Assembly: GCA_030636545.1 (NCBI GenBank)
Contig: DAOVWR010000039.1
Location: forward strand, 1 to 10,263
Source of the DNA: Mycoplasmatota bacterium
GTDB lineage: Bacteria > Bacillota_I > Bacilli_A > Izemoplasmatales > Izemoplasmataceae
Direction: 5' to 3'
Length of the DNA stretch: 10,263 nt
Made by a program: the position numbers and the translations under genes. The notes below the pieces were generated by a model. That model did not search any database and was not told the origin of the DNA. It saw only the letters and a list, made by a program, of their open reading frames with translations. Positions 1 through 5,869 of this stretch are shown piece after piece; the first letter of the stretch is position 1, and the number at the start of each line of letters is the position of its first letter.

Positions 1-1287
1 AGTATTAATTAGTGAGTTGATTCCTGTATGGAAGAAAGTCGAATCTCCTAATATTGAGATAACTCTTTTTTTATTATTAGGGTCTAAATCTAAAATCTTT
101 TGTGCACCATGTCCACTGCTTAGTGAAGCTCCCATACATACTAGCCAATCCATTAGATTATATGGTTCTCCAACAGCTAAACTGTAGCAACCAATATCAC
201 CTGCGACGACTATTTGTTTACGCTTTTTCCCCAGTTCATAGACAAATCCTCTGTGTGGACACCCACTACAAAATGTTGGAGGTCTCCCTACAAATAATTC
301 TTCATTAATTTCAACACCTTCAATATTTTCACTTAAAGCATGTCTTTTTATTACATCAGGAGTCATTTCTCCAGTATATGGGAATAAGTCTTTTCCTGTA
401 CATTCTTTACCTATTATTTTTACAAATTCTTCAATATATGGATCATTTTCTTCGATAACATAAACTTTGTCATATTTATCACAAAAATCAGAAATTAGTT
501 TCGATGGTAGAGGGTAAGTAAATCCTAGTTTCAAATAAGAAGCTGTATCTCCGAATGCTTCTTTAGCATATTCAAAACTTATTCCAGAACTAATAACACC
601 AATCTTAGAGTTGTTATCAATTTCATAATTCCATTTAGAAGTTTCAGTATATTTTTTTAGTCTATTTGTTCTTTCTTCAACAGTATGTCTTAGTTTTCTT
701 CCAATCGCAGGTACTGATACATACTTATCAAATTTCTTTTCATAAGGTATTAAGTCTACTTCAGTTCTTTCTCCAAGTTCTACCATACCTTTGGAATGAC
801 AAACACGAGTTGTCATTCTAAATAATACGATACTGTCATATTCTTCACTCAAATTATAAGCATCGACTATCATATCTTTTGATTCTTGGCTATTAGCAGG
901 TTCCATCATTGGAATTTTTGCAAATTTCGCAAAACTTCTATTATCTTGTTCGTTTTGGCTTGAGTGCATTCCTGGCTCATCTGCTGTAACTAAAACACAT
1001 CCTCCGGTAACTCCGGTATAAGCAAATGTGAATAGAGGATCTGCAGCTACATTTACTCCAACATGTTTCATCGAAGCAAAACTTCTACCACCAGCAATAC
1101 TTGCACCAATTACAGTTTCAAGAGCAACTTTTTCATTAGAAGCCCATTCTGCAATTATCTCTTTATACATTGATATATTTTGTAATATTTCAGTACTAGG
1201 AGTTCCAGGATATGCTGAAGCAAAATGAACTCCTGCTTCATAAACTCCTCTAGCAACTGCTTCATTTCCAGATAATATCTTCTTCAT
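1..1287 (-). CDS. iorA: indolepyruvate:ferredoxin oxidoreductase, alpha subunit (partial, C-terminus off window)
   Basis: The open frame runs from an ATG at 1287 to the left window edge (429 residues). It is preceded by the ribosome site AGAGGAGAG. Family knowledge: IorA, with IorB, oxidatively decarboxylates aryl pyruvates made from aromatic amino acids to acyl-CoA, reducing ferredoxin in the cytoplasm. Visible evidence: the N-terminal thiamine-pyrophosphate half has SAYPGTPSTEI (about 24-34) and WASNEKVALE (48-57, including the conserved Glu). The middle has EPGMHSSQNEQDNR (104-117), and later FCSGCPHRG. The TPP/Mg motif GDSTFFHTGINS begins at 414. Full IorA is about 590-600 residues, so the rest of the TPP domain and the C-terminal two-[4Fe-4S] ferredoxin domain lie outside. 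iorB is not in the window and would be expected further left. Its own promoter and the terminator upstream make it a separate transcription unit. The assignment is firm. Confidence 0.93.
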   Translation of the reverse strand, partial: MKKILSGNEAVARGVYEAGVHFASAYPGTPSTEILQNISMYKEIIAEWASNEKVALETVIGASIAGGRSFASMKHVGVNVAADPLFTFAYTGVTGGCVLVTADEPGMHSSQNEQDNRSFAKFAKIPMMEPANSQESKDMIVDAYNLSEEYDSIVLFRMTTRVCHSKGMVELGERTEVDLIPYEKKFDKYVSVPAIGRKLRHTVEERTNRLKKYTETSKWNYEIDNNSKIGVISSGISFEYAKEAFGDTASYLKLGFTYPLPSKLISDFCDKYDKVYVIEENDPYIEEFVKIIGKECTGKDLFPYTGEMTPDVIKRHALSENIEGVEINEELFVGRPPTFCSGCPHRGFVYELGKKRKQIVVAGDIGCYSLAVGEPYNLMDWLVCMGASLSSGHGAQKILDLDPNNKKRVISILGDSTFFHTGINSLINT

Positions 1288-1340
1288 AAGATCTCTCCTC
1301 TTTAAGTAAAATAATTAATAGCATTTAACACATCAACTCA

Positions 1341-1369
1341 ATTATATCAAAGAAATATGAAAAGCTCAA
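1341..1369 (-). promoter_or_regulatory. sigma-A promoter of iorA
   Basis: On the minus strand, TTGAGC (1364-1369) is followed after 17 bases by TATAAT (1341-1346), which also carries an extended -10 TG. Transcription would start near 1335, giving a leader of about 48 bases before the iorA ATG. Confidence 0.7.
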
Positions 1370-1373
1370 AACA

Positions 1374-1386
1374 AAACTGGCAGTTT
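1374..1386. promoter_or_regulatory. palindrome abutting the iorA -35 box
   Basis: AAACTG-G-CAGTTT is a perfect 6+1+6 inverted repeat ending 4 bases upstream of the iorA -35 hexamer. The position suits a regulator site, but no regulator is identified and a chance palindrome is possible. Confidence 0.3.
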
Positions 1387-1418
1387 GATGTAATCGCTAT
1401 CACTTTATAGAGCTAAAG

Positions 1419-1454
1419 TAATAAAAGACGCTCAATTTTGAACGTCTTTTATTA
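1419..1454 (-). terminator. rho-independent terminator of the XRE-VWA/phosphatase operon
   Basis: The arms 1419-1435 and 1438-1454 pair over about 15 bp, with a GACG core. On the minus strand the one irregular pair is a G-U. The hairpin overlaps the phosphatase stop codon (1452-1454), and the descending arm is U-rich. It is nearly symmetrical, so it could also stop plus-strand transcripts. Confidence 0.75.
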
Positions 1455-2168
1455 AGTTTCTATTACTAATACATTTATGGTTTTACTAATTTCAACAAAT
1501 GCATCAATAAATATTTTGTCATTATCATATAAGATGTTAAATGCTTCTGGATTACTTATAAATAGCGATTTGTAATTTGCTTTTGGATATCTAATAGTTG
1601 CAACTCTAGAATGCCCCACAACCATTGTCTTTCCTTTTACTGGCTCTAATGATTTTTGTCTAGACCAAAAGAATTCTTTCGCTGGCTTTTGTTTCCAATC
1701 GCTATTACTTCCGTCAATCCCCCCGTGAACAAATATATAATCACTAATCTCTAAATATAATGGTAATGATTTTAACCAATTATATAGATATGGATATTTA
1801 CTGATGATTTGCTTTCTAACATCTTCTAATTCAGATACACGGGTGTTTTCAATACCTAGTAAACTAGTTATAGTTTTCCCAGTACCATTATGTCTAATAT
1901 TAAAAATAGCTTTAAAATATTCTCCATCTAATAATTCTATTAGAAAATTATCATGATTCCCCAATATTACTGATGCTTTTTGTTCTTTGTTTAATTTGTA
2001 GAGATACTCAAGGACCTCTTTTGATTGTGCTCCTCTATCAAACATATCACCTATAACTATTAAATGATGCTTCTCATTTTTACTGTCATATCCATTCTTA
2101 TTAAGCGCTGTAATCATTTCATTATAATATCCATGGATATCACTAATAACAAAGTATTTCTTAATCAT
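1452..2168 (-). CDS. PPP-family metallophosphatase (serine/threonine phosphatase or Ap4A hydrolase-like)
   Basis: This encodes 238 residues with the complete calcineurin-like/PPP signature: SDIHG (D10, H12), GDMFDRG (D41, D44, R45), GNHD (N71-D73), FVHGGID (H148) and VVGHSRV (H186). These residues bind two metal ions. Known members dephosphorylate Ser/Thr proteins or hydrolyse diadenosine polyphosphates, and the sequence alone does not decide between these. The SDIHG...GDMFDRG...VHGG...GH layout and length resemble bacterial PrpA/PrpE-type enzymes. The ATG at 2168 overlaps the upstream XRE-VWA gene by 8 bases, which indicates translational coupling. A TTG two codons earlier (2174) is an alternative start, with an AGGA about 10 bases upstream. 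The enzyme is cytoplasmic, with no signal peptide. It is probably the effector partner of the preceding regulator, by operon context only. Confidence 0.88.
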   Translation of the reverse strand: MIKKYFVISDIHGYYNEMITALNKNGYDSKNEKHHLIVIGDMFDRGAQSKEVLEYLYKLNKEQKASVILGNHDNFLIELLDGEYFKAIFNIRHNGTGKTITSLLGIENTRVSELEDVRKQIISKYPYLYNWLKSLPLYLEISDYIFVHGGIDGSNSDWKQKPAKEFFWSRQKSLEPVKGKTMVVGHSRVATIRYPKANYKSLFISNPEAFNILYDNDKIFIDAFVEISKTINVLVIET

Positions 2169-2955
2169 CTTCAATTTTCACATTTCCTGTTGTTCGATAG
2201 TTTAGTGATAAGTCACTCATACGTTTCCAAGTATTTCTTGTACTTTCAGGATTTGATTTATATTGAACTCTGCGATTCTTTCTAATACCAATACTTTCAC
2301 TTACCTTATCAACATCAATATTAGCTCCAGCAAAAATAAATTCCCATCCATCATCTGTTTTCATATTTATGATTCTCTTGATTTTAGATCTCGAGAATAG
2401 TCTACTAGAGTTTTCATATCCATCAGTCATAATGATAACCATTACTTTGGTAGTTTTTGCTCTTTCACTAAGACTAAGAACTGAAGATCCGATCGCATCA
2501 AGTAAAGAAGTAGATCCAGAGGCTCTATAAATACTTCTATCCATTGGCATAATCGAAGAAATGTCTTTAGATTGATAGATAGTAGAAACCTCACTATTAA
2601 ATAAAACAGTCGTCAAGTAGGCAGAATCTTTTAAACGTGTCTGTTCTTTTAAGAAAGCATTGAATCCACCAATTACATCATCTGTTAATCCATACATAGA
2701 TCCTGACGCATCTAATATGTATAGAAACTCTGTGTGTGAATTACTCTCTTGTTTCGCTCTCAGTAAATCATCAACAGTAACATTGAAAAAGTCCGCTAAA
2801 TTCAATAAACTTTCTATTTCTGGAAGTCCTTTTCCTGACTCCCATTTCGAAACAGCCTTATCTGTAACATTTAAATGAGCGGCTAATTCCCCTTGAGTCA
2901 ATCCTCTCTTAGTTCTCAATATCTTAATATACTTGCCTATTAATATAACATTCAT
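2161..2955 (-). CDS. XRE-family HTH protein fused to a von Willebrand factor A domain
   Basis: This encodes 264 residues. Residues about 4-66 form an XRE/Cro-type DNA-binding domain: KILRTKRGLTQGELAAHLNV, then TDKAVSKWESGKGLPEIESLLNLADFF, typical of 'DNA-binding transcriptional regulator + effector' proteins of low-GC bacteria. After a short linker, residues about 75-225 form a VWA domain with an intact metal-ion-dependent adhesion site: DASGS (D82, S84, S86), the GSTS threonine near 149, and MTDGYENSS (D178). FIFAGANID (about 207-214) is typical of small standalone bacterial VWA proteins. No signal peptide or membrane segment is seen, so it is cytoplasmic. The ATG at 2955 is chosen because AAAGGGTGAT precedes it, whereas the longer frame to 3015 would cross the promoter. 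It overlaps the phosphatase gene downstream. A regulator whose DNA binding is gated by protein contact is an inference. Confidence 0.9.
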   Translation of the reverse strand: MNVILIGKYIKILRTKRGLTQGELAAHLNVTDKAVSKWESGKGLPEIESLLNLADFFNVTVDDLLRAKQESNSHTEFLYILDASGSMYGLTDDVIGGFNAFLKEQTRLKDSAYLTTVLFNSEVSTIYQSKDISSIMPMDRSIYRASGSTSLLDAIGSSVLSLSERAKTTKVMVIIMTDGYENSSRLFSRSKIKRIINMKTDDGWEFIFAGANIDVDKVSESIGIRKNRRVQYKSNPESTRNTWKRMSDLSLNYRTTGNVKIEDD

Positions 2956-2976
2956 ACAATCACCCTTTCTACAGTA

Positions 2977-3005
2977 ATAATACCATGGTATAGCCATTTT
3001 GTCAA
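2977..3005 (-). promoter_or_regulatory. sigma-A promoter of the XRE-VWA/phosphatase operon
   Basis: On the minus strand a consensus TTGACA (3000-3005) is followed after exactly 17 bases by TATTAT (2977-2982). Transcription would start near 2970, leaving a leader of about 15 bases that is almost entirely the ribosome binding site. Confidence 0.85.
2980..2991. promoter_or_regulatory. candidate operator for XRE autoregulation
   Basis: ATACCATGGTAT is a perfect 12-bp palindrome that overlaps the -10 box and the 3' part of the spacer. A dimeric XRE protein bound here would block RNA polymerase, so autorepression by the gene it precedes is the natural reading. Binding is inferred. Confidence 0.5.
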
Positions 3006-3044
3006 ACATATACAACTATACTTTCTGTAGATAAACCAAAGACA

Positions 3045-3065
3045 AACTCTACTTAAAGTAGAGTT
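3045..3065. repeat. 21-bp inverted repeat between surE and the XRE-VWA promoter
   Basis: AACTCTACTT and AAGTAGAGTT (3045-3054, 3056-3065) are perfect inverted arms around one base. The repeat lies about 40 bp upstream of the XRE-VWA -35 box, beyond the surE terminator. No U-tract follows on either strand, so a protein-binding site is more likely than a terminator. Confidence 0.45.
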
Positions 3066-3112
3066 AGCTTTATTTGGTTATACTAAGCGGTTATCACGAA
3101 CTAGAATATTTT

Positions 3113-3145
3113 TATAAAAAAATAATCTACGGATAGTAGATTATT
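3113..3145 (-). terminator. rho-independent terminator of surE
   Basis: A 10-bp perfect stem (3121-3130 with 3136-3145) and 5-base loop are followed on the minus strand by a run of U. The stem begins at the surE stop codon. Confidence 0.85.
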
Positions 3146-3813
3146 TAAATATGTAGTTTTGATATAGATGTATATCCTTTTCTAAAAGCATATGCGTCAG
3201 AATCTTTTGGCAATTCTTCTGTTCTTACTATCCTTCTGTTGGGTATATATTTTCCATTTATCATTTCTGGTCTATATTCATATTCTTGATAAAATAGTTC
3301 TGTATGGATTACACCTTTTGGTTCTTTAATACTTTCTCTTGGGAAATTTACATTCAAAGTATATTCACTTGATTGAAGGCTATTGTCTAATATATACTTC
3401 AGACTTTTTTCAAATTCTTTTTTAACCATTTTAATCCCTTTACGATCTGATGAAAAAGCAATTGTTGCAAATCCAAAATATTGAGCTTGAAAACATGCTC
3501 CTAGTGTTCCTGAATATTTAGTATCAAATCCTAAATTATATCCATCATTTATTCCAGATACTACAAGATCTGGTCTTAGATTTAATCCACCTAATGAGAA
3601 ATTAACACAATCTACAGGAGTACCTTCAACACTATATGTAAATTCATCAACTTTATTATAATGAAATCCACCTATTGTCAGTGCCATTCCTTTTGCACTT
3701 TGTTCTAATAGTGGAGCTACCGTATAAACAGTTCCATACTTTTTCAATATCTCTTTTGCATAAAGTAATTTCTCAGATTTTATTCCATCATCATTTGTAA
3801 GTAAAATAATCAT
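3145..3813 (-). CDS. surE: 5'/3'-nucleotidase SurE
   Basis: This encodes 222 residues. SurE is a divalent-metal-dependent phosphatase that removes the phosphate from 5'- and 3'-nucleoside monophosphates, and in some species from short polyphosphate. Visible signature: LLTNDDGI at the N-terminus (metal ligands D8, D9); LLEQSAKG with S39, the position of the conserved serine; GTPVDCVNFSLGGL; and SGINDGYNLGFDTKYSGTLGACFQA, which contains the asparagine ligand (about N89) and the family's YSGTxGA block. It is somewhat shorter than typical SurE (about 245-260), with the C-terminal part reduced; the active site is complete. AGAGGTG lies 7 bases before the ATG. It is a single-gene unit with its own promoter and terminator, so the usual coupling to pcm or other stationary-phase genes is not seen here. 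Confidence 0.95.
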   Translation of the reverse strand: MIILLTNDDGIKSEKLLYAKEILKKYGTVYTVAPLLEQSAKGMALTIGGFHYNKVDEFTYSVEGTPVDCVNFSLGGLNLRPDLVVSGINDGYNLGFDTKYSGTLGACFQAQYFGFATIAFSSDRKGIKMVKKEFEKSLKYILDNSLQSSEYTLNVNFPRESIKEPKGVIHTELFYQEYEYRPEMINGKYIPNRRIVRTEELPKDSDAYAFRKGYTSISKLHI

Positions 3814-3876
3814 TAACTACACCTCTTATTTTTTTATAACTATATAATTTATATTTCTATTTTTTCGTTCAGTTAT

Positions 3877-3882
3877 ATTCTA
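3877..3882 (-). promoter_or_regulatory. possible extended -10 promoter of surE
   Basis: On the minus strand TG-T-TAGAAT lies about 65 bases before the surE start and after the upstream gene's terminator. No convincing -35 box is seen at 17 bases, so the call rests on the extended -10. Confidence 0.4.
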
Positions 3883-3924
3883 ACATAGTTTTTAATATAT
3901 AATTTTGTTTTTACAATATTATTA

Positions 3925-3955
3925 AGTAAAAAATGATATCAAATTGATATCATTT
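3925..3955 (-). terminator. rho-independent terminator of the DUF4357-like gene
   Basis: AAATGATATC (3931-3940) pairs with GATATCATTT (3946-3955) around a 5-base loop, followed on the minus strand by six U. It begins about 4 bases after the gene's stop codon. Confidence 0.85.
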
Positions 3956-3959
3956 CATC

Positions 3960-4319
3960 TTATCTAAAAATTTCCCTTAATGTCTTTCCTTCTTCATTCA
4001 CTATTATATCCCAGGCATCTGTTTCAATATGACCCAAAACTACTGAAGCAGCTTTTATAGGAGATTCGCAGGATAATTCCTTAACAAAAACATAAAAATC
4101 ATCATCAAAATCTTCTACAATACCTTTAGATATCGCTATTTCTCTTGCGTCATCAATCCATTTGCAATCATACCATCTGTTAAGACAAACTGTGTGTTTA
4201 CTCATGAATGATCCCTTTTGGATAACTATTGAATTACAATCATCGCATACATCTGTTCCTTCTTTATACTCAAATAATGCTAATTTTCTTCCTGTATCAT
4301 TTGTTATAAAAAATTTCAT
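3960..4319 (-). CDS. small DUF4357-like protein
   Basis: This encodes 119 residues, with GGGGAGAG 5 bases before the ATG. The C-terminal half matches my memory of the DUF4357 pattern: VIQKGSFMSKH (about 31-41), a middle stretch ending AISKGIVEDFDDDFYVFVKEL, then SPIKAASVVLGHIETDAWDIIVNEEGKTLREIF. The hallmark of that domain is 'SP..AAS.VLG....W.....GKTL.E'. DUF4357 usually sits at the C-terminus of GIY-YIG nucleases or restriction-related proteins, and its function is unknown. Here it stands alone, behind a short N-terminal segment with a CDDC pair (about 25-28). Further cysteines at about 45 and 52 could complete a metal site, but this is speculative. No signal peptide or membrane segment is seen. 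It has its own promoter and terminator, so nothing ties it to the neighbours. Confidence 0.75.
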   Translation of the reverse strand: MKFFITNDTGRKLALFEYKEGTDVCDDCNSIVIQKGSFMSKHTVCLNRWYDCKWIDDAREIAISKGIVEDFDDDFYVFVKELSCESPIKAASVVLGHIETDAWDIIVNEEGKTLREIFR

Positions 4320-4366
4320 AATTCTCTCCCCTGCTAGTTACTTGAAGTAAATTGCTTTGTATGAAA

Positions 4367-4395
4367 ATAATATCACATATTGTTTTATATATCAA
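4367..4395 (-). promoter_or_regulatory. sigma-A promoter of the DUF4357-like gene
   Basis: TTGATA (4390-4395) is followed after 17 bases by TATTAT (4367-4372) with an extended TG, all on the minus strand. The leader would be about 40 bases. Confidence 0.8.
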
Positions 4396-4418
4396 ACCGC
4401 CACTGTAATGTAATCTCA

Positions 4419-4447
4419 CTAAAAAGAGAGATGATATCATCTCTCTT
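4419..4447 (-). terminator. rho-independent terminator of the acyltransferase-gltS operon
   Basis: A 24-bp perfect palindrome (4424-4447, centred on GATATC) starts 6 bases after the gltS stop codon and is followed on the minus strand by a short U run. Confidence 0.88.
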
Positions 4448-4453
4448 ACTTAA

Positions 4454-5869
4454 TTATTTATTTGTGTTTCTATTTACGAATAACAATATTCCTACAAGAA
4501 TGAGTAGATATATTGCGGGAACCAAAAATACCAATAAAACATATATAGAATTACCAGTTGTTATTGCCAATCCTGGGAACATTAATAAAGCAAATAATGG
4601 TAATGCCATAGATATTGCCGTACCACTTCCTAGTACCATTTCCTCAGCAACTGGAGAATTAAATTCAGGATCTACTCCTTTTAAGAGAGCAAGACCAGTA
4701 GATGCAGTACCTGTTAACATACCAAACAATCCTAAGAAATATTCAACATAATATTTCTTATCATAAGTATTTTTAACCAAGAAATGAATTGCCATAAAAG
4801 TAAGTATACTTGCAGCAGTTGCCATTACTATTACAAGTAAATAATACTCTTTGATTGCTGTAATAGTTATTGTTAATACTGCGGCAGTAATTAAGAAGTT
4901 AAATGCAATTGAACTAATATTAGATAAAATATAATTATTAGTAAGGAAATTAATGTTCTTACCTTTCTTTTCAAAAGAATTCAATATTTTTCTAAACAGT
5001 AACGCATATAATATACCAATCAAGAAATTGAAACCATGGAATACTCCACTAAATGTTTCTCCTAAGTCTCCCATTGTTGGTAATATATATATTTCAAGAA
5101 GAACTAATGTTAAGTATACAGCTCCATAAATAACAAAGATAATAACCACTTGAGTTGTCAAAGCATCAAAAACTCTTAGTTCTTTAATTGTTTCAAATTC
5201 AAATGTTTCTTTAATATTAGATTTTTCAGAATGAAATTTATTAACCACTATATTGTGTTTTCTAGCTAAGTAATTTAGAGCAATAACCCCTAAAATACCC
5301 CCAACTAAAAATCCAACTGAAGCAATTGTTGCACCAAGTGCAGCTCCATCAATCAAAACTCCAACACCTTCAGCATACCCAGCTCCAATACTGGTCGCTA
5401 AACCAGGTCCTTGTCCAAATCCTAGCGGCAATAATAGTCCTGCTCCTAAAAATATATCTTTAAAGAATAATAATACAACTCCTGTTCCAATAATTGCTTG
5501 TAATAAATAGATTATTACAATAATCATACCTGTAGACCAAATCTTTTTGGTTGTTTTATTATCTGATCTTTTAAGTGATAAAGCTATGAACCCTATTGCT
5601 AAAGAATGGTAAACAATATCACGTAAAATACCATCTCTGTTTAGCATTACCAATCCATCCACACTATCACCATCATATAGATTAAGAGGTATAATCCCTA
5701 AGAATCCATCTGCTAAAAGCAATCCAATAAATCCTGCAATTAAAGCTGTAGGAATAATAACCCTATTTAAGAAAGGGACCTTTTCCTTAATTATTTTTGC
5801 AATAAATAGTAGTAACCCAATGTAAATAAAGTAATTAATAAAACCCCAATTTTCTACTAAATCAAACAT
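4454..5869 (-). CDS. gltS: sodium/glutamate symporter family protein (GltS-like)
   Basis: This encodes 471 residues, strongly hydrophobic, with about 10-12 membrane segments. Family knowledge: GltS (ESS family) imports glutamate with sodium across the cytoplasmic membrane, and its two inverted halves each carry a glycine-rich re-entrant loop. Here the loops are visible as PLGFGQGPGLATSIGAGYAEGVG (about 148-170) and LGLFGMLTGTASTGLALLKGVDPEF (about 379-403). A charged cytoplasmic loop (about 201-232) separates the halves. The E. coli-type GGHGT in the first loop is replaced by GFGQGPG, so the substrate may differ from glutamate. Length is slightly above the usual 400-450. The gene overlaps the acyltransferase gene by 8 bases, and its ribosome site AAGGAGG lies inside that gene, so the two are co-translated. 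The family call is firm; the substrate is inferred. Confidence 0.85.
   Translation of the reverse strand: MFDLVENWGFINYFIYIGLLLFIAKIIKEKVPFLNRVIIPTALIAGFIGLLLADGFLGIIPLNLYDGDSVDGLVMLNRDGILRDIVYHSLAIGFIALSLKRSDNKTTKKIWSTGMIIVIIYLLQAIIGTGVVLLFFKDIFLGAGLLLPLGFGQGPGLATSIGAGYAEGVGVLIDGAALGATIASVGFLVGGILGVIALNYLARKHNIVVNKFHSEKSNIKETFEFETIKELRVFDALTTQVVIIFVIYGAVYLTLVLLEIYILPTMGDLGETFSGVFHGFNFLIGILYALLFRKILNSFEKKGKNINFLTNNYILSNISSIAFNFLITAAVLTITITAIKEYYLLVIVMATAASILTFMAIHFLVKNTYDKKYYVEYFLGLFGMLTGTASTGLALLKGVDPEFNSPVAEEMVLGSGTAISMALPLFALLMFPGLAITTGNSIYVLLVFLVPAIYLLILVGILLFVNRNTNK

Noticed and set aside
102..308. Plus-strand frame within iorA
   Set aside because: The minus strand has clear IorA motifs throughout; the plus frame has no ribosome site or family resemblance.
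2064..2285. Plus-strand frame across the phosphatase/XRE-VWA junction
   Set aside because: Antisense shadow of two well-supported overlapping genes.
2956..3015. Longer N-terminus for the XRE-VWA protein starting near 3015
   Set aside because: It would begin upstream of the -35 box and the predicted transcription start, and ATG 2955 has a good ribosome site.
4380..4751. Plus-strand open frame of 123 residues
   Set aside because: It lies antisense to the gltS 3' end and its terminator, has no ribosome site, and its composition mirrors the minus-strand gene.
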